A DNA stretch of 64,000 nt from positions 4,588,001-4,652,000 of the forward strand of contig JANTQA010000023.1 in assembly GCA_027625915.1 (NCBI GenBank). The letters are read 5' to 3'. This document shows positions 10,785 to 21,948 of the stretch, one piece after another. The stretch's first letter is position 1. Each line of letters opens with the position of its first letter. The DNA is from Anaeramoeba flamelloides (Eukaryota; Metamonada; Anaeramoebidae). Made by a program: the position numbers and the translations under genes. The notes beneath the pieces are model-generated. The model had not been told where the DNA came from. It ran no database searches and saw only the letters and a list, made by a program, of their open reading frames with translations.

Positions 10785-11157
10785 CATTAGTGTAAATATG
10801 AATGGTGTAAAAAATAGAGTTTGTGCAAATTCGTGATAAATAAAGTGTCTTTATGTTTTTATCCAAATTTTGGATATAGTAAAATATAATATCTGATTAT
10901 CTTAAAAGTTGTATAATAATTATAATTAAATAACCCTTTTAGTGAATACCAATCTTTCTATTTAAAAAAAAAATCATTTTTCAAAAAAATATTTGTGTTC
11001 ACCAAACAGTTTTATATTTAAAATCCATTAAAGCTCAAAAACCAAAACATATGTTTCATTTATAATGAGTGTAATTTGGATAATTACAACGAAACTCCTA
11101 TTTATCTCTAATTTGCAAAAAAGCGATTTTTTACAACATTCCCAATTTACACTTGTG
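10785..11157. mobile_element. inverted-repeat element, family 3, copy 1
   Basis: It starts CATTAGTGTAAATATGAATGGTG and ends with the imperfect inverse (CAACATTCCCAATTTACACTTGTG), about 373 bp. The interior matches 36832-37206, including ATCCAAATTTTGGAT and the GTGTTCACCAAAC segment. It is non-coding. Confidence 0.85.
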
Positions 11158-11655
11158 TAAGATTAAATATATATTTGTTAACTTAAAAGAAGGTTGGGTC
11201 TAGAGTTCTTGATAAAAATTGAAATTTTAGTTTTTTTTTTTTGTTAATTTTTCATTTCTTTCAGAGCAATATTGTTCAAATCTGTATAATCATTTGTCTT
11301 GTATAAATTTTTGAAATGAAAATATTCTTCCTTCACTTACTTCAACTTTAATTTTCAAATATAAGAGAGCTATGTGTAAGGGTATAAAAATATTTTCAGA
11401 TAATATGGATAGTACCTGAATTAAGAGGTAAACAAATTGAATTTTACTTTTTACCTGTTTTGTTTTGGGAAATTGTTAAACAAAAAAAAAAACAAGACCA
11501 ACAATAATACAATATTTTGGTTTATTCTGATCCTTTTAATCATTTTACAAGACTAAAGTATTGTGCCTCAACTCTTGGATAACATAAAATTCTGGTCTTC
11601 CTTAAGTTGAAAGCAATTAAAAGTTTTTATTTTTTTCTCAAATTCTTATATCCAA

Positions 11656-14540
11656 ATGCTACTTACTAATATTTCATTTCCATCAACCTACAAATTACTA
11701 AACAAGCCATTACAACGAAATTTAAACTGGTTCGAAAACATCAAGCAGCTCCCAAAATATCCAGTAAAAAACCGTCTCAACAAAATAAGGATTTTTGATC
11801 TTATTGTTGTTTAAACTTTTTCTTTTTTTATCAATTTGAACTTTCTTTTTTTAAAATTACCATTAACACAAAGAGGTTTAACCTTGAAAAAGAATTTGAA
11901 AAGTGTGCATTACCAAACCAAATTAGGGCTTTTGGTGATACAATTTTGGATATCAATAATTGTCCAATTGAATTTGAGGCATTTAAACAAGTAAGTTGAT
12001 CAACCAACAGCAATTTTCATTTTTCAACAAAACAGTACCAAAATAACCAATCTTTAATGTTTTCTTTTTTAATTCAAACCAAAATAACACAGGCCAAAAT
12101 CCAATTCAAACCTTCACCAGTTTATAAAAATTATGGACCGTCTGGTAATCAGGAATTTAATACGGCATGTGAACAATTAATCTTTGGCAACAAATCAAAA
12201 ATAATCAAAGAAAAGAGATTTTGTTCTTTACAAACTCTTGGTGGAACAGGTGCCTTATACCTTGCTATGAATCTTCTTCACGATTTGTTTCCAGACAAGA
12301 AAATATACTTTCCAATGCCAAATAGATGTATGTTTTATTTTTTTTCTTTTTTTTTTTTTCTCTTTTTAGTCGATTAATTTTCAAACTTTTTGGTTGAAAA
12401 AAAGAATTAAAAGAAACACCAAAAGTAACTACTAGTGCTTAAAAAAAAATACTCTACCTTCAAAACCTTAATTACTATTCCGTAATAAATTTCCAAAGGG
12501 AAAAAAATTGTCATATTGATTTTAAGTGTAAAAGAGTAATCAAAGTTATCAGTTTCAAATATTTTATTGTTAAACTTAGATCCTTCATTAAAAAACAAAA
12601 TCCAAATCCAAAAATTAGAATGGTTATTCGAAGTAAAATAAACTAAATTTCATAATAAATTGCCCAATTTTTTTTTACTTTTTTTTATTTTATTTTTAGA
12701 AGAAAAACAAATATTTTTAGTGGATAAACTGAATATTAAAATAGTAATTTTTTTATTATAATTGATAACTTCAAAATATTACAATATTTATTTTCAAAAT
12801 TTGTTTTTTAATGGGCCAATTATTTTGAAATGGGGTTTAGAATCCAAAACAACAAATTAAACCCAAAATTTAATGCATCTTCAATTTATAATTTTCTATT
12901 TTAATTCTCAATTTGAGATTTTAATTGTAAACCATTAGCAAAATTGACTTTTTTCGGGTATTTTATTACCAAAATTTTCCTATTTATATGAAAATATCAT
13001 TAAGCATTCAGTATACGGCATTAATAAAGTTTGAGGAATTTCAATTTTTGATATATATTTATTGAACAGTGGAAAAATAAGAAGAAAATTATTGTAAAAT
13101 TTTTCCTTTTTACTTTCATTTTACAATTAAAATCAGCTTGTCAATTTTTTACCATTTTTTAATTTTTTTCCTGAATGTTTCTTCAAAAGATTTTCAAAGA
13201 AAAGTAATTCTTCTTTTCAAAATATTTCAAACATTATCTTTTTTTCAATTATTTATTGTATGCTTGTTGGATTTTATAATACTTTTTTCAATTATGTTAA
13301 ATTCTAAGAATATTTTAACAAGTTATTCAAATGTATAGATTACTTGAGCTAAGAATTATAATTGGAAAAAGTTAATTTCCCTTTAAAAAAAAATAAAAAA
13401 GACAATAAAAAATTACAAATCCCTTCAACTTTACCCCTAATATCAAAAAAAAATTTATAACATGTTATAAACGTGTTGTAAAGTTATTATAAACATTTTA
13501 AATGTTATAAAATTTTATAATAAAAACTTTTATAACATAAAAGTTTGTTATAAAATGTGTTATAAAATTTTTAACATGTTATAAGCCGGTTACAAGAATA
13601 TTTTTTAAAAAAATATTGAAAAAATCATCATGTAAAAGGAAATTTTGTAATAAAAATGTTATATAGATGTTAGAAAAAAATTTTTTTTTATTAGGGTATT
13701 CAGAAAAAAACACAACTAATATTAAAAATTAAAAAAATATTAAAGCGAAACATTTAGGTATACTGTTATTTTTTAATTAAGAAATGAAAATTTTATCATT
13801 TTTCGTGGGTATGCTCTCCCTATAAAAAAGATTGATTAATATTTCAAAACAAATTAAAAAAAAAACAATAGATTAATTTTAAACCAAGACCCTTTGAAAT
13901 TATTGTCATTAATTAATAATGAGTAATCGAATTATATGATTTTAGGCTTGTATTTCCCAAAGGAAATTTAAGTAAAAGGGTATCCAGAGTATAATTTACA
14001 CTCCTTCAATAATAACAATTAATAATAAACATATTTTTAATTCAATTATCAAGACTTAAAAATACTTTCTTCCATCAATTAATAATTAATATTTTATCTA
14101 ATACACATTTATTTTGACCAATTTTCCTTTAAAATTCAAATATGTTTTATTAAATTAACAGAAAGTTGGATTGATTTTAAATTTCAAGAAATTTTAAATT
14201 CAGAAGAAAAATGAACAAGTATTTAAAAAAAAACTTTTTTTTTTCAAAAACTAGTTGAAAAATATAATAATTTATATTACCAAATTCATTTCATTGTTTT
14301 TAAAATTTATTAAGCATTTTTAATACGAAAAAAAAAAAAATTAATTTTCCAAGATCTAGAAATTAATAACTCAAAATAGAAGTTAGTTTTGAAATAAAGT
14401 ACGAGTCGATAATTTAAGTGTTTGAACTCGCTTATTTGATCCGCTCGTAACTCATATGAGTATTTAATCCTAAATTAACTTTTTTTTTTTTTTTTTGAAA
14501 TCATTTAATATTTTTTTTTTTGTTGGATAATAATATTAAT

Positions 14541-14576
<36 letters not shown>

Positions 14577-17500
14577 CAATTTTTTATTCCAATAAATAAT
14601 TGTAAAATGGGGTTTATAAAAAACAGAATTTAAAAAAAAAAAAGAAAAGAATAAAATTTTACAAATTCTTCTTTTCTAGTTTAACTGATACTTTAATATA
14701 AATAAATGTTTTATAATTCCTAGAAAATTTTAAAATTATTGTTTTTTTTTTTAATTATTTGATATTTATTTTTATAGACATTCACCAAAAGTTATTTGCC
14801 CATATTTCCAGGAATTCACCTCAATGTACCCCCCAATGTTATATTTATACTGATCAAAATAATAAATTAAGTATGGATGGAATTAAATATTCGATGAAGG
14901 TATTTTTTTTTTATTTCTTTTGTTAATAATTCCTTTTTTTAATTCTATTTGTTTTTTAACGTTTATAAACAAAATCTACAACAAAATCAAAATTTCCCTT
15001 CTTTTATTTTCTCTCTCTCTCCCTCTTTTTTTTTTTTTTTTTTTTTTGGAATATTAGAGATTAAATAGATTTATTTATTTATTTATTTATTTTCTAGAAT
15101 AACAATTAGAAATAATAATTAGATTTAAAAATATTCTATTTTCCAAAAAAGTGGAGATTTTTTATTTCATTTCAAATAATATTCTCTTTGAAAGTAATCC
15201 TATTAGTAAACCGATAATTTAAACATAAATGAGAATTATAATACTAATTGGTGACAATTGCTTGTATTTTAAAATATAATGTATTACAAAAAAAGAGTAG
15301 GTTTTTTTTTTTTAGATTTCGTATAAATTTATCTTTGTAGTGGTACTATTCATAAACTGGTAATATAACTTTAAATGAAATCTTAATACACATTGATTGG
15401 ATCAACACCCATTGTTTGTCTAAATTACTAAATATTTAAATGGAAATATTGCCAAAAAAATAAATAAAAAAAAACACTTTTTTTACAAAACAAAGTAAGA
15501 CTAATTTAAAAATAAAAAAGAACAAAATTATAAGAGTACAAACAATTTTATAAACAATAAAATACAGTTATACGTTTTTCAACATATTGAAAATTTTTAT
15601 CAAGATTAAAAAACTTTGGAAATTAACCTTTCTGATCAAAAATAAAATACTAATCATCGATTTTCACACACTTGAAAAATATCAAATAAAATCAGAAACT
15701 TTGATATCTTTAATTTATTTATTAGCATACTAATAAAACAAATTGAATTATTATTATAATTCAATTAATCACGAATGATAAATTAAAATATTCAATTATT
15801 CATTTTAGAAATGAATTTAATAAAGATCTGATCTAGTAAAATTTGCACTCTTTTTATCGAAATTGCTTCAATTTATTTTTCTAATTCAAAGAATTCTCAT
15901 ATTAAAATCGTTACCAAAAAAAAATAATTTTTAAAGTGAGTACTCTCAACTTTCATTTTAAAATTAAGAAATTTCACAAATTATCTAGACAGATATTCAT
16001 AGGTTTATGATAAGAATAAATTAAAAACAAATTTTCTAACTTATGCAAAAAAATTTTCTAATCTGGGAATCAGAGAAGATCTAGATCATTATGTTTGGGA
16101 CTGCCTATTCTATGAAAAAAAATTGAAAATTTTGGATGAAAGAATTAATTCAATAAAACAAAAATAATAAACATTTAAAGAATAATAACTTTGATATTAT
16201 TCAAAATAAAGACCCGTTATTTCTCTTATCATTGGTCAATGATAAAGAAAATTATGACTCTTTATTGAAATTTCTAAACAAAAATTTCCAAATTCGGGAA
16301 GTTCCATCAATTTCTGTTGAGTGTCATCAAATGCCTGAGTTTTTTTTAATTTAAGAAATAAAGAATAATTTATAGATTTTGCTCAATTCTTTTAAATTCT
16401 GGAAAAGTTAACGACGATTTTTTTTAATTTTTGAAATAAAAAGAAAATTTAATAAATTTATATTTTTTATTTTAAAAAGTAAAAAAAAAAACCTAACACC
16501 GATTTTCTTGGGTTTTCTATTTTCTCTGTTAAGTGTTCTAGGTTTTTTTGAGTTTTTCTATTTTATTTTTCAAGTGTTCTAGGTTTTTTTGAGTTTTATA
16601 TTTATTTGTGAAGTGTTCTAGGTTTTTTTGAGGTTTTCTATTTTATTTCGAAAATCTATTGACTTCACAAATAAATAGAAAACTCAAAAAAAAAACCTAG
16701 AACACTTCACAAATAAAATAGAAAACCCAAGAAAAACTAAAAGCAATTTTCTTTTAATTTTAAAGTAATAGAGACAAATCAAAGATTTTACGAAATTCTT
16801 TTGAATTCTGGAAAAGATAACAGCGTTTTTTTTTTAATTTGAAATAATTGAGTAAAATCTTTGATTTTTCCTAATAAATACAAAAATCAAAAAAAAACTA
16901 ACAGCTGTAAGAGGAAATTAATTCCCTCTTATCAAAATAAAAAAAAATAAATAAAAGTTTAAGGCAAATTGAGTTATTCATAAATTGTAGACTTTCGAAT
17001 TTAATAATAATAATAATCAACCATTTTCCATTTTATTATTATTTATACGATATAACAATATACAGTTTGCTTTTGAAAATTCAATAGTTCTTTTTCAAAC
17101 GTGCGGACACAATCCATCTGGACAAGATCCAAGTCCAAAGGAATGGATAGAAATTGCGGATATTTGTGTTAAAAAGGAATTGTTCCCTATTTTCGAGAGT
17201 ACATATCTAGGTCTTGCTTCCGGTGATCCGATTTCTGATTCAGCTCCTATAAGAATTTTTGAAGAAAGTGGGCTAGATTTTGTCCATTGTTTATCATTTA
17301 CAAATAATTTAGGGTTGCATTCTGATCGTCTAGGATGCTTGAGTATTTTATTAAACGATTCAAAGACTGTTGAAAAGGTCAAGTCATTGATTGAATCCAA
17401 GATCATTTCAGAATATTTTTCTCCACCATTTCAAATCGCAAATACTGTTGCACAAATATTAAATGATCAAAAATTAAAAGATTTATGGATAAAACAACTT

Positions 17501-17755
17501 CAAAAAATTCATCAAAGATTCAATTTGATAAAAAAAAAAATTTACCAAAACTTATACCTTAACCAATCTAGCAATAAATTACAAGACATTGAAAATACAA
17601 AAGGACTTTTTTTACCCAACCGGTTAACAAAACAAGACGCCGAAGAACTTAAAAGGAAAGGGCTTTTTATAGGTGCTAACAGTGAAATATCAATTGCTGG
17701 TCTCCATGAAAATAACATTAACCATTTCATTGAAATTATGAAAAGTGTTCTTTAA
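11656..17755 (+). CDS. aspartate aminotransferase homologue lacking catalytic residues (pseudoenzyme)
   Basis: Fold-type I aminotransferase of the aspartate/aromatic family. Five exons: 11656-11763, 11874-11990, 12093-12327, 14778-14899, 17066-17755. All junctions are GT-AG and frame-consistent, giving 423 residues, the normal family length. Retained features include GGTGAL (125-130), HNPSG with N210, Y241, ASGD (245-248), S271 and R282; these match the cofactor-phosphate and Asn/Tyr positions. In SFTNN (271-275) the Schiff-base Lys (K258 in pig numbering) is N274. The pyridine-binding Asp222 is E238, Trp140 is R153, and the substrate arginines 292 and 386 are I308 and E401. Transamination therefore looks impossible, although frame and splice sites are intact. 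It may bind cofactor without catalysis, act as a scaffold, or be young non-functional DNA. Two introns exceed 2 kb. Family assignment is firm, exon limits good. Confidence 0.85.
12328..14777 (+). other. long intron 3 of the aminotransferase gene (2450 nt)
   Basis: The donor is GTATGT and the acceptor TTTATAG. No exon is missing here, because the protein aligns straight across. It contains an AT-rich block of imperfect palindromes around repeated TTATAA (about 13455-13600) and an AAT microsatellite (14542-14576). Confidence 0.8.
14542..14576. repeat. AAT trinucleotide microsatellite
   Basis: About eleven tandem AAT units inside intron 3 of the aminotransferase gene. Confidence 0.9.
15950..16300 (+). 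mobile_element. LINE-type retroelement remnant, copy B (3' end)
   Basis: A short reading contains DLDHYVWDCLFYEKK near 16078-16122, like the C-terminal Cys/His knuckle of non-LTR ORF2 proteins, and then stops. DNA from about 15965 to 16290 matches the reverse complement of 7600-7970, including GATCATTATGTTTGGG and the terminal TTGAAATTTCTAAACAAAAA. Only the 3' end remains. It sits within an intron. Confidence 0.6.
16503..16736. repeat. tandem repeat array facing an inverted copy (large hairpin)
   Basis: Three tandem units of about 55-58 bp, each with AAGTGTTCTAGGTTTTTTTG and a TTTTCTATTTTATT-like segment, are followed by a CTATTGA spacer. Inverse copies follow (CAAAAAAAAAACCTAGAACAC). The outer arms TTTTCTTGGGTTTTCTA and TAGAAAACCCAAGAAAA close a perfect stem. 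Confidence 0.8.
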
Positions 17756-19971
17756 ATATATTTTGAATCTGTTCGTTTCCATTGATATATTATATATTAT
17801 TCAATCTTATGTTTTACGTTATCCTATTACTTTTTTTTTTTTTTTTATCTTTCTATTTTATTTTTCTTTATATATTTATCTACATAATAAAAAAATTTTT
17901 TAATTGAATAAAATCCTTAAAAATATGAATTTTTTATTTTCTATCCTTTTGACTTTTTTATAATAAATATTTTCTTATAATATCCATACAATTAATTTGA
18001 ATATACAAACTTTATACTGTATAACTATACCCATTTAACCCAAGATTGTTTGATAAATTTTTCTTAGTATTTCTCTCTATTTTTTTTTTTTAAATATAAT
18101 ATAAAATTAGAGTAAAAAAGAAATGATAGAAAGTATGTAACTAAATATTTATTATAAATTTTTTTTAATTACATTCTTTGTGTTTCCTACTTAATTAAAA
18201 ATTATATCCCTTATTATCTTTAAATTTTCTAACATTTGGTGGAATACGAAAAACAAAAAAGTTATCATTTTATTTTACTTTTGAAAAAAGTTCAAAATAT
18301 CTTTGAGGTGAAAAAATATTTTATATGAAGTTAAATACATTCTAAAAGTTTCAGTAATTTTATTTCCATTTTTGATCCTCAACTGTAAGGTTTTATATAT
18401 ATATATATATATATAATAAAAAATTTTAACATTTTTTTCAAAGTTGTTTTGGGTTTTGAAAAGAAATCTTTTTATTCTGATACAGTAAAAAAAAAATACA
18501 TTATTATTAAACAAAAAAAAAATATCTTCGTCTCTCAATTGTTTTTCTGAAAAAATATTGAAATTATTGGATATATATTATTTGATCAAAACTCAAGTTT
18601 TGAGGGACATGATATTTATAAATTAGGACAATATAAAAAAGTATAATGTTTTAGGACAAGTGTAAATTTTAGAAAAAAATAAAAAGAAATGAGAAAAAAG
18701 CATTTGAGATTATATTCGGTAGTTTAAACCCTGTCATGAACTTTTAGAAGATATGAAAATTGATTTGTTGGGTAAATTATTAAATTTTCATGAAAGTTTT
18801 TATTAACAGAAAAAATAATATCAAGTAAAATAAATTTATTGTCTACAATTTTTGATTTTTGTAAATTGGCATAAAATTGATAATTAAACATGTATTAATA
18901 AAGATATTCACTTCTAAAAATTGTTAAAATCTTAACTAAATATGATTTAAAAATGATTATTAAAAAATATTTTAAATTTATTTTGAATTCATATTTTGTG
19001 AAATTCAATTTTTATATTATTTTTCAAATGAAAAAAATTTATAATGATGTAAATACTGAAATAGGAATTGGAATTCTAGTATATTGTGATAATTAATATT
19101 TCTATTTGAAAATATATGAATTTTATAATAGATAATTAATATCGATTTCTTATAATGCTTAAAATTTATGTTATCTCAAAAATAAACTTTATTTCAGTCA
19201 AAGGTTACCCAAATTTTTTTTCAAATATCAAATATTTTTTTAAAAATGACCTTTGAAGAGTAAATAAGAAATAGTTAGAATAATACTGACCAAAGAGTAG
19301 TTGGTTTCAATCTGAAACAGAACTAATAAACAAATAGAATTTTCTCAAAAATTGAAAAACTGCAAATTCTTAATGAAACACCAGATTTAAAAAAAAAAAC
19401 AATGTTCATTTTGATCTTCAATTGAAGATCCAAAGAAAATTCTAATTGAAATAAATATGCTTTCTATGCAATCATTTTTACTCTTTCAACAATATTATAA
19501 TAACTACTATTTACCTCATGAATATATCGATCTTGCAATAAAAAAAAAAATTGAAAAATGAATTTATAATTAGAAAAAAATTGAAAAAAACAAAAATGTA
19601 GAAAAATCTGAAAAAATGATCTTAATTGACTTTTCCAAAATAAATTTTTTTCTTCAAATATCTATATAAAATCCTTTAAACGCATGTAATTTACTCAAAA
19701 TAACTGGTCCCCTATGACTGGAAAATGGTTCAGAAGCGAGATTGTATGAAAAAATAGTATAGATAGATCTAATTTATAAATTATAACCTTTTCTAATGAT
19801 TTTTCAAAGTAGAAACTCTTGTTTATAAGACTCAATATTTAAATAAGATACATTTCTTTCTCTATAAAAAACTAAAAAAAAATAAAAAAACTCTTTTTTG
19901 AAAAAAGAATAAAATTAAACTCAAAATTAAAATACGATTTTTTCATTATTTAAATAAAAAATAATTTGCAC
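17756..19971. other. convergent intergenic gap, nothing recognised
   Basis: This lies between the 3' ends of the aminotransferase and RIO1 genes. It is AT-rich with A/T runs and a short TA run (about 18396-18413). I see no gene, RNA or clear element. Confidence 0.6.
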
Positions 19972-21948
19972 TTATTTTTTTCTTTTATTTTTTTTCACAA
20001 GTTGTTTTTTCTCTTTTTTAGGTAATTTCTCACCTCTGTTTTCTCTTTTTTGCTGTTTTAATAATTGCTTTCTAATTTTTTTTTCTTCAGAGGTTTCTCC
20101 TCTTCTGCCCCTTTGAGGTTTTTTTTTTTTGGAAATAACTTGGATTTCTTTTTCAATACTAATTTCTTTTTCTTCTTCTTCTTCTTCTTCTTCTTCTTTT
20201 TCTTCTTCTTTTTCTTTTTCTTTTTCTTCTTCTTTTTTTTCTTGTTCTTTATTATTATTTTCTTCACGATCCAAATTTTGTAAAATTTCTGGTTGTGTTT
20301 CGATTCCGTCGAGCGTTTTCTTTAAGCCCATGACTTCACCATAAAACATTTCTGATGTTTCCCCCTTTAAAATTCTCTCAATGTAATTGAGTGACATTTG
20401 CTCTGTCTCTTCTTTATCTAAGTCCGAGAGAGATTTTGGAATAAAAGCGTTCATAAACAAGGAATCCTTTTCGATCATTTCCGAGTCTTTGGGATCCCTT
20501 TTATCTACGATCCTTTGCATTTCTTCTAAGAAGGGCTCAAGGTTATTTGCATTGATTGAGAGCGAGGTGACGAACCCAAACAGTTCTCTGACTGACCAGC
20601 ATTTGACGCCTTTGGATTTGAAAAATTTTGTAATGTTCCAGCAATCCTTTCTTAAAAATTCTAAGGCGTTCTCTGTTTGTGAATGGATTGATTGCGAAGC
20701 GTCAATGATAACTGCCTTCTTTTGGGAATACAGAATGTTGTATTCGGACAGATCTGCATGCACCAATTCAACTTTTTGATACATGACTCGCATGGAGCAA
20801 ATGATTTGTTTATATAATTGTCTCCATCGTCTCGTGGTGATCCCCTTAAGATCTTTAAGTCGAGGCGCAGGCGTGGATTGCTTCCCGACAAAGGACATTA
20901 CAACAACATTGTTTTTTAAAAACATTGCTGTTGGGCAGTTAATTCCATGCTTTTTCATTTTCTTTAAATTTCGAAACTCCTTTTCAGCCCACAATTTGGC
21001 AAGCCTTCTTGGGTTGTGGGAGTACTTGACGCCCTTGAATCGAAATTCACCAGTGAAGTACTTTTGTCGATCCTTGTAGCCAAGTGTTGCAGTTTTGAAA
21101 ACCTTGATGGCCACGTCTTGCTCTTCAAAATATGCATCAAATTTCTCATCGTCATACCCAGGGCAGGTGCCATGGAAAACAAAGGATTCCTTCCCTGTTG
21201 CAACACACCCATTGATCTCTTCCAATTTGCCTTGGGACACAAATTTTGTTAACAAGATCCTTGTGCTTTTGTCCATACTTTCAGACGTCGAATGATCTTT
21301 GTCTTTTCGATTCCTTTTTTTTTCTGATTTCTTCGAGGTTTCAATAATTTCGGAGGTCACCTTTTGTGTAAAGTAATTTGTTGTGTCAAATTTGCCGATA
21401 GACCCGTCTCCTGAATAGAGCAAGTCTTTGGCAGTTTCCATTTTGGATGTTACTTTTAATAAATCTTGTTTGCCAATTAATAGCTCATCTTCTTCCAATT
21501 GTTGTTGTTGTTGTTCTTGTTGTTCTTCTTCTTCTTCTTCTTCTTCTTCGTATTGTTTCGTTTCCTTTACTTGTTCGTTTTCTTCATATTCTTCGTTTTC
21601 ATTGTATTCATAATAGTCTTCTTCATTATAATTGCCAGAACCATACTCCTCTTCATAGTCTTCGTCATAATTAGGCTCAATTTCTTCTTCTTGGTTTACG
21701 TTTTGATTCACCTTTGGAGTGAATTCAAATCGATTCAAAATCTCGTCTTTGAGTTCTTCTTCGTCCTGGTAATCTTCTTCATACAATTCTTCATCAAATT
21801 GCTGTTGAAGTTGCTTGGCAATTTCTTCATCAGTTTGGTTTTTGTTTGTTTCTTCTTCATATGGCTTTTGTTGTTCATACAATTCTTCATCAAATTGCTG
21901 TTGGAGTTGCTTGGCAAATTCTTCATCAGTTTGTTGTGTTTGGGTCAT
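19972..21948 (-). CDS. RIOK1: RIO1-family atypical protein kinase/ATPase
   Basis: RIO1 acts in late cytoplasmic maturation of the small ribosomal subunit. A single open frame encodes 658 residues. The N-terminus carries two nearly identical 19-residue repeats (7-25 and 39-57, both TDEE-AKQLQQQFDEELYE) and then long acidic Glu/Asp tracts. The RIO domain follows: flexible P-loop ATGKESFVF (250-256 and on), ion-pair Lys in VAIKVFK, and the family stretch YKDRQKYFTGEFRFK. HADLSEYN (397-404) holds catalytic D399, and IIDASQSI holds metal-binding D416. The C-terminus is acidic, then strongly Lys-rich with a likely nuclear or ribosomal targeting segment. The longer low-complexity ends make it larger than typical RIO1 proteins. 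The start is the first Met of the frame, preceded by an A/T-rich leader. RIO1 rather than RIO2 or RIO3 follows from the RIO1-type YTGEFRF and LVHADLSEYN segments. Confidence 0.95.
   Translation of the reverse strand: MTQTQQTDEEFAKQLQQQFDEELYEQQKPYEEETNKNQTDEEIAKQLQQQFDEELYEEDYQDEEELKDEILNRFEFTPKVNQNVNQEEEIEPNYDEDYEEEYGSGNYNEEDYYEYNENEEYEENEQVKETKQYEEEEEEEEEQQEQQQQQLEEDELLIGKQDLLKVTSKMETAKDLLYSGDGSIGKFDTTNYFTQKVTSEIIETSKKSEKKRNRKDKDHSTSESMDKSTRILLTKFVSQGKLEEINGCVATGKESFVFHGTCPGYDDEKFDAYFEEQDVAIKVFKTATLGYKDRQKYFTGEFRFKGVKYSHNPRRLAKLWAEKEFRNLKKMKKHGINCPTAMFLKNNVVVMSFVGKQSTPAPRLKDLKGITTRRWRQLYKQIICSMRVMYQKVELVHADLSEYNILYSQKKAVIIDASQSIHSQTENALEFLRKDCWNITKFFKSKGVKCWSVRELFGFVTSLSINANNLEPFLEEMQRIVDKRDPKDSEMIEKDSLFMNAFIPKSLSDLDKEETEQMSLNYIERILKGETSEMFYGEVMGLKKTLDGIETQPEILQNLDREENNNKEQEKKEEEKEKEKEEEKEEEEEEEEEKEISIEKEIQVISKKKKPQRGRRGETSEEKKIRKQLLKQQKRENRGEKLPKKEKKQLVKKNKRKK

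Larger units (their letters stand above)
7488..11655. other. intergenic: retroelement remnant and inverted-repeat elements
   Basis: There is no host gene between MCM5 and the aminotransferase. The gap holds a decayed LINE-type element on the minus strand (about 7590-9110), a family 1 MITE (9238-9433), a short imperfect hairpin (10497-10597) and a family 3 element (10785-11157). The rest is A/T runs and low-complexity DNA. Confidence 0.6.
14900..17065 (+). other. long intron 4 of the aminotransferase gene (2166 nt)
   Basis: The donor is GTATTT and the acceptor ATACAG. It hosts LINE remnant copy B (about 15950-16300) and a tandem-plus-inverted repeat structure (16503-16736). Confidence 0.8.

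Noticed and set aside
11656-17755. The aminotransferase as an ordinary pseudogene
   Set aside because: No stop, frameshift or broken splice site is needed over five exons; the losses are concentrated at active-site residues. Recent loss of function cannot be fully excluded.
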